Source: an archaeon
GTDB lineage: Archaea; Nanobdellota; Nanobdellia; Pacearchaeales; GW2011-AR1
NCBI GenBank assembly: GCA_025453475.1
Contig: JALOQH010000035.1
Span: 1 to 6,276 of the forward strand
Length of the DNA: 6,276 nt
Direction: 5' to 3'
Of this stretch, positions 1 through 5,461 are shown one piece after another. The notes under the pieces were generated by a model that was given only the letters and a program-made list of their open reading frames with translations, was not told the origin of the DNA and did not search any database. Both the position numbers and the translations under genes were made by a program. Positions within the stretch are counted from its first letter, which is position 1. Each line of letters opens with the position of its first letter.

Positions 1-2094
1 AGTAATGTCTCTCTCGCTTGTCAGCATCTGCTTGAAAGTCGCTCTTATGTAATGCGCTGCAGGAATCTCAGAGTAATTCCCATCCTGCTCTTTTACAAGC
101 TCGTAAACATCCTCCAAGAACATCCTATTTTCATCCAAATGCTCTGCCTTTGTGATAAAGATAATCTCAAATGTCTGATTTGAGAGATGCGGCGTAATCC
201 ATTCAACATAATCCAGCTTTCCATTCCCGTCCAAATCGTAAGCCTCAAACCCAACGTTTACGTTTTGTTCAACCCACCTTATCCTTATCGAACCCTCCTG
301 CCCAACATTCACTTTCTCAGCGATATTTGCAAAAGAAACAATGTCTGTATAATTCAGCTCTTCAGGTCCTGAAATAACCACTCTCTTTCCCGCGGGCGTT
401 TCCTGCTCAAAAGCCTGCGGTGCTTCAGTATAATACTCAATAGTATAATCTGTTGCATTCTCCTCCAATTCCACGATTATGCTATCAGTTGTATTTACTT
501 CTTCAACAACTCTTCCTGTAAATCTGGAGAATATCTTCTTGAGCCATCTTATGAATCGGGGCTCTTTAGACAAATCAATCTCAGCGCTAACCTCCCCTGT
601 AATTCTCACGATATTAGCATCTATCTCCACCAATTCATCCTGTTCAATTGCCCTTACCGTGATATTCTCCGCTTCAGCAGGCAGATTAATCGCCACATTT
701 TCAGAGGTTTCAAGAGTTACATTCTTTGTCCATTTGACACGCTCTCCCAGTCTGATTCTCGCCCTTGTTATAGTGATTGTAATATTGCCCGTAAGATTCT
801 CTTCAATTAGAGTGATATTCGTCTCATTGAGAATAGTTAAGTTCTCCTCTGTGATGTTGGCGAGTGTCTCGTTAAGAAGCGTCTCGTTTATTAAAATCCC
901 TGTCTCATTTATCGTTTCATTTTCTATAATTGTTCCGCCAGCCCCGCCAGCTGCCCCTTCAACAGATATTTCCTTTTCAGCAGAAGCAATTTCTTCGCTT
1001 CCATAGACAAGTTGTATGCTCAAAATGCCTTCCTCAGCCTTAATGCCCAAATCAGCTAAATCAACATCCAACAAAATACTATTGTCCCCAAGATAATCCT
1101 CCCCAAATCCCTCTTCCAGAGTCTCATAATCCGTAGAAACAATTACTTCCCCGTTTTCGACCCTTAGCTCAACATTTTCATCCCCAATCTCTTCCCCGTC
1201 CACGCGCACGCTTCCAGAAACAAGCTCAGCGCTCTCTCCCTCTCCGAGAGAATATTCAAAGTCCTCTCCCTTTCTCGCGCTTCCTGAAATACTGCTCTCA
1301 GAAATTACAGCTCCAGTAATCCCAGACGAGTCTGTCTGAGTTTCTTGGGAATCATCTTGTGTGCTGCTCTCCTCTCCGGCAGAATTATCAGATGATATCT
1401 CGCCTGCATCCTCAGATGTTTCTGTTTCAGGCGTTGTTTCTTCAGGTATTTCAGAAGGCATTGCTGTTTCCTCAGCAGGTTGTTCTGTTTCGGGGACAGC
1501 CGGAGCCTCTGGCTCCGGTGTCTCCGGTTGTTGTAAAGAAGGTTCTCCATTAGGTTCACTGACTATGATTTCGAAGTCTACAGCTGGATAATTTACTCTA
1601 CTCCCAGCCAATCCGTATCCGCTGCCTTCTCCGCCGATATTCGCGCCATCTGCATAGAATTTGCCGTCGATTTGTGTGTTGGTAACAATCTCAGAAATAG
1701 TCTTTTCAACTCTTTGCTCCCCGAGGGAGATAATAACCCTTGAATCAGAAGGAATAAGCTCTCCTGCCCGAAGAGTAAATTTCAATACTCCTTCAATACT
1801 CTCTCCGGAAACATAACTCTCATCCGCATCCAAAACAACTCTCGCTGTTTGCGGAGTGTAATTCGCAGCAAGGAAAAAAACAAGAACGCCGAGGGCAATG
1901 CACAGTAGAACAAATGGCATAACTTTTTTTACTCCACTGCTTACATACCAGTTATTGTTGTTCGCGCTCTTCAATTCATCAGGAGAAGGAGCTGCAATAT
2001 ATCTTTTCTTTACTTTATTGCCTTCACGATAAGACTCATAATAGTAAGGGCCATACCTTTTACCATTTATCCATAGATACTTCTTGTGAACCAT
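1..2094 (-). CDS. Large membrane-anchored, glycosylation-rich surface protein (3' end missing)
   Basis: The reading frame is open for 698 codons from ATG at 2094 to base 1 with no stop, so the C-terminus lies outside the window. The start is fixed by an in-frame TAA six codons upstream and a GAAGG Shine-Dalgarno six bases before the ATG. Residues 1-56 are basic and probably cytoplasmic, with a GKRYGPYYYESYR motif at 11-23. A single transmembrane helix lies at about 57-77. Outside follow a beta-rich domain (82-180), a Pro/Glu/Thr/Ser linker (181-256), the string ITGAVI (259-264), a second beta-rich domain (270-380), a ten-sequon stretch (392-439) and a long C-terminal region. The latter includes a canonical EF-hand loop (620-631) just before the string PHLSNQT. 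I recall similar PHLSNQT-containing proteins from Woesearchaeota/Pacearchaeota. A surface or S-layer-associated role is inferred; the exact function is unknown. Confidence 0.9.
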   Translation of the reverse strand, partial: MVHKKYLWINGKRYGPYYYESYREGNKVKKRYIAAPSPDELKSANNNNWYVSSGVKKVMPFVLLCIALGVLVFFLAANYTPQTARVVLDADESYVSGESIEGVLKFTLRAGELIPSDSRVIISLGEQRVEKTISEIVTNTQIDGKFYADGANIGGEGSGYGLAGSRVNYPAVDFEIIVSEPNGEPSLQQPETPEPEAPAVPETEQPAEETAMPSEIPEETTPETETSEDAGEISSDNSAGEESSTQDDSQETQTDSSGITGAVISESSISGSARKGEDFEYSLGEGESAELVSGSVRVDGEEIGDENVELRVENGEVIVSTDYETLEEGFGEDYLGDNSILLDVDLADLGIKAEEGILSIQLVYGSEEIASAEKEISVEGAAGGAGGTIIENETINETGILINETLLNETLANITEENLTILNETNITLIEENLTGNITITITRARIRLGERVKWTKNVTLETSENVAINLPAEAENITVRAIEQDELVEIDANIVRITGEVSAEIDLSKEPRFIRWLKKIFSRFTGRVVEEVNTTDSIIVELEENATDYTIEYYTEAPQAFEQETPAGKRVVISGPEELNYTDIVSFANIAEKVNVGQEGSIRIRWVEQNVNVGFEAYDLDGNGKLDYVEWITPHLSNQTFEIIFITKAEHLDENRMFLEDVYELVKEQDGNYSEIPAAHYIRATFKQMLTSERDIT
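778..921 (-). repeat. Tandem N-x-T sequon array in the surface protein
   Basis: Residues 392-439 of the large surface protein contain ten N-x-T sequons in 48 residues, at N392, 396, 403, 408, 413, 418, 423, 426, 433 and 437, mostly NET, NIT or NLT. At DNA level it is a degenerate repeat of short units resembling GTCTCATT on the plus strand. Asn and Thr codons vary between units (AAT/AAC, ACG/ACA/ACT), which suggests selection on the protein rather than recent DNA duplication. A dense N-glycan cluster acting as a stalk between domains is inferred. Confidence 0.85.
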
Positions 2095-2137
2095 GAAAAA
2101 CCTTCTTTTTTACAACACTATTCATACAAATTTTTAA

Positions 2138-2147
2138 TATTTAAAGC
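2138..2147 (-). promoter_or_regulatory. TATA box of the large surface protein gene
   Basis: The minus strand reads CTTTAAATAT, a good archaeal TATA match, centred about 48 bases before the ATG. Transcription would start near 2117, leaving a leader of about 22 bases that carries GAAGG at 2101-2105. This gene therefore seems to have its own leadered transcript, unlike rpoL and radB. Additional A/T-rich sequence at 2128-2138 makes the exact box uncertain. Confidence 0.5.
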
Positions 2148-2197
2148 TTTACTCTACATCTTATTACGCCTTATAGCGCCAGAAAAACGCGTTTACT

Positions 2198-3463
2198 CTA
2201 CTTTCCAAGCTTCCTGTTAATAGCCTCAATCTGCTTCTCAATCCCGTTTCGTGTTTTGACATACCCTTCTGAACTTATAACACCTTGCCGGTACCCCTCT
2301 CTCAATTTTTTCAGCTCGCTCTTCAACCTGTATTTCTTAAAACTCAAAGCCTCTGCCCTTTCCTCGCTCAATTTTCCGAAATAAACCTTTCCCTTAAGCC
2401 TGTCAAGCTTATTCAGCTCAATAATCAGCCTGTCTTTGTGCTTGATATAAGAAGGTTTTGCAATCTTGTTTTTCCTGAACTTTTGCTCTACAGTTTTTAA
2501 TCGCGTTCTCAGCTTTTTCTTCTCCTCATTTACCCTCATCTCATGAACTATCTTTGTTTTCAAAATTCCAAAATGAACAGCCCATTTGTAAAATATGTAA
2601 AATATTAGCAAAAGTTCGCTTAATATAATCGCCACCAAAATAAGGTAAATCCACGAAGAACTAAAAGTAAATCCAGAATCAACAACATCAAATTCGTCAT
2701 AAGCTTCTGCACTCGAATTATCATAGCTTATCCGCGCTATCAAAATATACTTCCCGGAAGAAAGATAGCCGTATGTCTTAAATTCCCTTCTCAGGGAGAT
2801 ATCCCCGACATTGCTCAAAACCTCTTCGGAAGAGTCAATAATTGTATTCTTACCAGCATCAGCAATCTGCATTCTTAATCCTACAGTCCCTTCAGTTTTA
2901 GCAAGATTAGCCATGCTCACATCAGCCACAACCTTTCCACCAGACCCTATCTCCTTATACTCCGGCAGGATTTTAACGCTTAAGTCAAACAAGGGCTTTA
3001 ATGCCCTAACCTCAATAATAACATTGACATTTCTCACAATTCCGCCCCCCTCAATTCTGATTATGCCGTCGTAAATTCCTGGTTTCTGGCTCTGAAGAGC
3101 ATAAAATCTAAGCCCTATCTGCCCGCTCTCCCCTGGCAGAATGCTTATCTTATTGTCGCGAATTACGAGAAAATCTCCCAATCCGCTTGCTTCTGCAGAA
3201 ACACCTATTGTCGCTCTTCCAGTATTCTTGATAGAAAGCAATTTCTCAAGAGAACCCCCCTGCACCAGACTAATACCCATCAATTCCCCATTAACCTTGA
3301 AATCGTTCAAAGATGCATTAAAAGGGATTATGTTCTCAGGCTCAGAACAGCTCACAAAAAGACCAGTTATTTGCGAGAAGTTCAGTCCAACTATCAGCAC
3401 CAGCATCAATGCTATGCATGAAAGAAAGAATATTCTCATCAGGTTAGACTCCTCTTTTCCCAT
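2198..3463 (-). CDS. Two-pass membrane protein with Ig-like ectodomain and helical cytoplasmic tail
   Basis: The 421-residue product has a hydrophobic N-terminal segment at about 10-28, then ITGLFV (32-37). Two beta-rich regions at about 50-155 and 158-262 have the pattern of NEW3/CARDB-type Ig-like domains (SIKNTGRATIGV, and ILPGESGQIGLRF). A second transmembrane helix lies at about 270-292, followed by a strongly charged tail (305-421) that is helical or coiled-coil. The tail holds three repeats of about 30 residues starting near 333, 363 and 394, the last resembling SHOCT-type short C-terminal domains. Sequons are N49 and N249. The start is ambiguous: ATG 3463 has GAGGAG only two bases upstream, while ATG 3439 (codon 9) has a second GAGGAG nine bases upstream and would give a compact signal sequence beginning MRIFFL. 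It lies 40 bases after radB. An envelope-scaffold role is inferred; I do not recognise a named family for the whole protein. Confidence 0.88.
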   Translation of the reverse strand: MGKEESNLMRIFFLSCIALMLVLIVGLNFSQITGLFVSCSEPENIIPFNASLNDFKVNGELMGISLVQGGSLEKLLSIKNTGRATIGVSAEASGLGDFLVIRDNKISILPGESGQIGLRFYALQSQKPGIYDGIIRIEGGGIVRNVNVIIEVRALKPLFDLSVKILPEYKEIGSGGKVVADVSMANLAKTEGTVGLRMQIADAGKNTIIDSSEEVLSNVGDISLRREFKTYGYLSSGKYILIARISYDNSSAEAYDEFDVVDSGFTFSSSWIYLILVAIILSELLLIFYIFYKWAVHFGILKTKIVHEMRVNEEKKKLRTRLKTVEQKFRKNKIAKPSYIKHKDRLIIELNKLDRLKGKVYFGKLSEERAEALSFKKYRLKSELKKLREGYRQGVISSEGYVKTRNGIEKQIEAINRKLGK

Positions 3464-3484
3464 ATCTCCTCTTGGGAAACAGAC

Positions 3485-3493
3485 TATTTATTT
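3485..3493 (-). promoter_or_regulatory. Weak TATA-like element before the Ig-domain membrane protein
   Basis: The minus strand reads AAATAAATA, centred 26 bases before ATG 3463, in the short gap after the radB stop. The position fits a leaderless transcript from the first ATG, but the match is poor and simple A/T richness could explain it. The alternative is co-transcription with radB and Shine-Dalgarno-led initiation. Confidence 0.3.
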
Positions 3494-3503
3494 GTTTTTA
3501 GAA

Positions 3504-4199
3504 TTAAATCCATCCTCTTTTTCTTATTCCAGAGTTGACAATATCAAATTCAAGCTTTCTCTCCGGCAAGCTCCGGTGTTTTCTGAGATACGCGGTTCTC
3601 TTTCCTTTCTCGCTCACAATCTCAATCAGGCACTTCCCCCAGTATCTCACAATATCCCCTGCAACCATCTTCTGTTCTTCGTCCCACTTGTAAACTTGAT
3701 TAGTCACTAAAACAGGAATCTCTCTTTTCCGGGCAATCTCTGCAAGAATCCTCATCTGCCTCGCAAGCTCTGAGTTTATCTTCTGCACTTCCCAGTAATC
3801 TTTCTCTCCCTTATCTCTCGCCTCAGCGAAATCCAGCCTGTAAAGAATAGTCATGCCGTCCACGACAATTAAACCAACCTCATTCTTCAGATTTTTCAGC
3901 AATTCCTCGAATGCTTTTTTCTGCTCAGAGAAAGAAGTTGGCTTCAAAACAAGGATTTTATCAAGAACCGATTCATAATCCTCTTCTGCAAGCTGTTTAA
4001 TCCTCTCGCTGCTGAATCCTCCTTCTGTATCCATATAAATGACTCTCTTGCCTTTTTTTGCCTGCGAAACCGCAGCAAGCAGGCAGAAATTCGTCTTCCC
4101 CGCGCCAGGCGCACCATAAATGACACTTATCACATCATTTTCATATCCGCCGTAAAGCATCTTATTCAAATCATAGCTTCCCGCGCTTACCTTTGCCAT
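3504..4199 (-). CDS. radB: RadB, archaeal RecA/Rad51-family recombinase paralogue
   Basis: RadB is a RecA-superfamily ATPase that assists the main archaeal recombinase RadA in DNA repair and recombination. The 231-residue product consists of the ATPase core alone, without the N-terminal HhH domain of RadA, which matches the usual RadB length. Walker A is GAPGAGKT at 29-36, followed by the strand RVIYMDTEGGF (52-62). Walker B is LIVVD at 110-114, and the TNQVY segment at 166-170 lies where RecA-family proteins carry the conserved post-loop glutamine. The C-terminal strands (RTAYLRKHRSLPERKLEF) are typical of the RadB/RadA fold. The ATG at 4199 is supported by a TATA box 25 bases upstream. It lies downstream of rpoL in the same direction with its own promoter. 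Confidence 0.93.
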   Translation of the reverse strand: MAKVSAGSYDLNKMLYGGYENDVISVIYGAPGAGKTNFCLLAAVSQAKKGKRVIYMDTEGGFSSERIKQLAEEDYESVLDKILVLKPTSFSEQKKAFEELLKNLKNEVGLIVVDGMTILYRLDFAEARDKGEKDYWEVQKINSELARQMRILAEIARKREIPVLVTNQVYKWDEEQKMVAGDIVRYWGKCLIEIVSEKGKRTAYLRKHRSLPERKLEFDIVNSGIRKRGWI

Positions 4200-4218
4200 G
4201 TTAAAAGCAAATGTAATA

Positions 4219-4229
4219 GATATAAAAAG
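4219..4229 (-). promoter_or_regulatory. radB TATA box, leaderless spacing
   Basis: The minus strand reads CTTTTTATATC, centred 25 bases before the first base of the radB ATG. Archaeal transcription starts about 25 bases downstream of the TATA centre, so the message should begin at or next to the start codon. No Shine-Dalgarno sequence is seen before this ATG, in agreement. The rest of the gap between rpoL and radB (4230-4308) shows only A/T-rich sequence. Confidence 0.7.
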
Positions 4230-4308
4230 AAATATGTGATGTTAAGATAGGATTATTGTTAAAGAGCTCAGTTTCTGTTGTGCTAATAATTTGCCTCTAA
4301 CAAAAGAA

Positions 4309-4566
4309 CTATTTCTTCTTCAGGCTCGCTTCAAGCTTCTCGCAGTCTTTCTTTATAGCCTCAATTGCGTCGGAAATAGCCTTCTTTGCTGTCTTTCCAG
4401 AACTCTCTATTTTCATTGTCGCTGGCTTTGAAGGATGCTCTCTTCTCCATGCAGCAAAATCAACTCCCTGCATCTCAAGATACGCCCTCAGAATCTCGGC
4501 AACAGTGATGTTATCAATCTGCAGTTCAAGCTCGTTCTTTTCACTCTTCAGAACATTGACTTTCAT
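4309..4566 (-). CDS. rpoL: DNA-directed RNA polymerase subunit L (Rpo11/RpoL)
   Basis: This small subunit pairs with subunit D (Rpo3) to form the assembly platform of archaeal RNA polymerase, like the bacterial alpha dimer. The 85-residue length is usual for the family. The N-terminal strand (MKVNVLKSEKNELELQI) leads to a helix at 20-33, then VDFAAWRREHPSKPATMKI (35-53), matching the family's V-x-x-A-x-x-x-x-HP segment. A lysine-rich C-terminal helix follows. The classical EDHTL motif before the first helix is replaced by DNITV, a variant I recall in DPANN sequences. ATG 4566 is supported by a TATA box 25 bases upstream and no Shine-Dalgarno, implying a leaderless message. It lies between the MBF1-like factor/Cys-rich pair and radB, making an information-processing cluster. 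Confidence 0.87.
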   Translation of the reverse strand: MKVNVLKSEKNELELQIDNITVAEILRAYLEMQGVDFAAWRREHPSKPATMKIESSGKTAKKAISDAIEAIKKDCEKLEASLKKK

Positions 4567-4585
4567 AGAATCAAAGATAAATGGG

Positions 4586-4596
4586 TATTTTTAAAT
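4586..4596 (-). promoter_or_regulatory. rpoL TATA box, leaderless spacing
   Basis: The minus strand reads ATTTAAAAATA, centred 25 bases before the rpoL ATG. This is the same spacing as at radB and predicts initiation at the A of the start codon. The box abuts the outer stem of the hairpin at 4597-4663, so that element, if bound or transcribed, could affect this promoter. Confidence 0.72.
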
Positions 4597-4663
4597 CTTT
4601 GTTCGCCGAAGAATTTGGGTCCGCAGTCGGTACGAGGAACCCAAAGACGAGAGCGAATCAAAG
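4597..4663. other. Nested two-stem hairpin, possible structured RNA or terminator
   Basis: On the plus strand the outer arm CTTTGTTCGC (4597-4606) pairs with GCGAATCAAAG (4653-4663): ten pairs with one bulged T. The inner arm TTTGGGTCC (4614-4622) pairs with GGAACCCAAA (4636-4645): nine pairs with one bulged A. Between the stems is a symmetrical seven-by-seven internal loop (CGAAGAA and GACGAGA), and the apical loop has 13 bases. An ACA follows the outer stem at 4664-4666. This layout recalls a single-hairpin archaeal H/ACA guide RNA, but no clear kink-turn is seen and the ACA is 18 bases from the upper stem rather than about 14-16. As minus-strand RNA it would lie in the 3' region of the Cys-rich gene, where it could act in termination. 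Confidence 0.45.
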
Positions 4664-4689
4664 ACAAGACAACAAGAGCAAATCAAAGA
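4647..4689. repeat. Imperfect direct repeat, period 25
   Basis: The units ACGAGAGCGAATCAAAGA (4647-4664) and ACAAGAGCAAATCAAAGA (4672-4689) match at 16 of 18 positions, separated by seven bases. A third partial copy, GAATCAAAGA, occurs at 4568-4577 beside the rpoL start codon. The first unit includes the 3' arm of the hairpin. Repeated operator half-sites or a small duplication are both possible. Read on the minus strand the region is T/pyrimidine-rich and could also act in termination after the Cys-rich gene. Confidence 0.5.
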
Positions 4690-4692
4690 GAG

Positions 4693-4806
4693 TCATTTCA
4701 GAATAAATTCCTCACATTCACATAAATCTCTGCATTTGCCGCATTCTTCACATCTGTCGCACAAGCACATATTCAAATCCATGCCGCATTCGTCACATTT
4801 ATCCAT
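4693..4806 (-). CDS. 37-residue nine-cysteine putative metal-binding protein
   Basis: A short ORF runs from ATG 4806 to TGA 4693 and encodes 37 residues, starting MDKCDECGMD and ending CECEEFILK. Cysteines are at 4, 7, 14, 16, 19, 22, 25, 29 and 31, nearly a quarter of the protein. C4-x2-C7 is followed by a zinc-knuckle-like glycine, and C19-x2-C22-x2-C25-x3-C29 matches the spacing of a 4Fe-4S ferredoxin motif, though without the usual following proline. AAGGGG eight bases before the ATG is a plausible Shine-Dalgarno. The gene begins 19 bases after the MBF1-like stop, so the two are probably co-transcribed. Binding of zinc or an iron-sulfur cluster is inferred; the family is not recognised. 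Nine cysteines in regular spacing with a ribosome site make chance unlikely. Confidence 0.72.
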   Translation of the reverse strand: MDKCDECGMDLNMCLCDRCEECGKCRDLCECEEFILK

Positions 4807-4825
4807 TACGCCTGCCCCTTAGAAA

Positions 4826-5461
4826 TTAAACAGGATCGTCAAAAATAAGCTCAACCTCTCCAGTCTTGTCCGTACTCTTCCCGACATCCTCATTCACCGC
4901 CTCGCTCTTTTCTGCAGCAGGCTTGCTCTCAACTCGCTGTGTTCTTAAATGATATTTCTTCTCAGGAACTTTCACTTCAAGATTCTTCTCAACCAGTGTC
5001 CTTAGGGGCTGTGAAGTCTGCTTAGTGCTTGGATTCTTCCTCAGCACAATCCCAAAGTAACTCTCAAGCTTATTTACCATGACAAAATTATTCTCAGGCA
5101 GCACCCCATTCTCGATAATCTTCATGTTCAGCTCGCTCTCGCCTATTGCCTCTGCGACCTGCTTCCTTGTCAGCCCTTTAACTTTTCTCTTCTGCATAAG
5201 AGCCCAGTGGAAATTATCAATAAGCTCCTTTGAAAGGTCATTCTCCCCAGCCCTTAGAGGTTTTCTCAAATCCTCAAACCCGATAAATCCCTTCCTGTCA
5301 AACTTATTCTCTGTTTTCTGCGCAGCCTGCTTAGGGTCAATAGCCATCGGCTTTCTGAGAATCAATAACCCTTCTCTTTTTGCATATTCTTCAGAAACCC
5401 GTACTATTTTCCCGCTCTCTATCGCCTCAACAAAAGCCTCATTTTTTTGTGCATTCATCAT
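4826..5461 (-). CDS. MBF1-like helix-turn-helix transcription factor lacking the zinc ribbon
   Basis: The 211-residue protein has an XRE/Cro-type HTH at about 84-143. It contains GLTRKQVAEAIG (helices 2-3) and ends in KLESYFGIVLRK, matching the KLE-x-x-LGI-x-LR ending of multiprotein bridging factor 1. MBF1 links DNA-bound regulators to TBP in eukaryotes; archaeal homologues associate with the translation or transcription machinery. The usual archaeal N-terminal zinc ribbon is absent and the protein has no cysteine at all. Residues 1-80 are instead charged and contain KIVRVSEEYAKREGLLILRK. The tail after 145 is polar, rich in Lys/Glu, and ends in an acidic patch (VELIFDDPV). Two adjacent ATG codons (5461, 5458) are possible starts. 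It is followed closely by the Cys-rich gene. Confidence 0.82.
   Translation of the reverse strand: MMNAQKNEAFVEAIESGKIVRVSEEYAKREGLLILRKPMAIDPKQAAQKTENKFDRKGFIGFEDLRKPLRAGENDLSKELIDNFHWALMQKRKVKGLTRKQVAEAIGESELNMKIIENGVLPENNFVMVNKLESYFGIVLRKNPSTKQTSQPLRTLVEKNLEVKVPEKKYHLRTQRVESKPAAEKSEAVNEDVGKSTDKTGEVELIFDDPV

Noticed and set aside
479..1006. 175-residue plus-strand ORF with hydrophobic, serine/valine-rich sequence
   Set aside because: It lies opposite the sequon array and adjoining domain of the large surface protein; the composition is that of a reverse-strand shadow, with no promoter or ribosome site.
1305..1591. Several ORFs on both strands over the acidic linker
   Set aside because: The linker's repetitive GAA/ACA/CCT codons lack stops in other frames. 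The minus-strand ORF is out of frame with the surface protein, and the products are low-complexity.
2148..2197. Twice-occurring TAGAGTAAA and a short GGCGC/GGCG pairing after the membrane-protein stop
   Set aside because: The repeats are only nine bases long and the pairing is weak with no T-run, so neither a terminator nor an operator can be supported.
3353..3370. Possible lipobox at FVSC in the 421-residue protein
   Set aside because: The position -3 residue is Phe rather than Leu/Val/Ile and the segment is followed by another cysteine-poor Ig region; lipid attachment cannot be argued from this.
3141..3710. 189-residue plus-strand ORF spanning the radB and membrane-protein junction
   Set aside because: It overlaps two well-supported opposite-strand genes and the gap between them, and its sequence resembles no known family.
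4597..4663. tRNA or box C/D guide RNA at the hairpin
   Set aside because: There is no cloverleaf, no GTTC T-loop with matching arms, and no RTGATGA and CTGA box pair at the ends.
4435..4725. 96-residue plus-strand ORF crossing the rpoL start and hairpin
   Set aside because: It overlaps rpoL, its promoter and the Cys-rich gene on the other strand; the product is basic and shows no domain.
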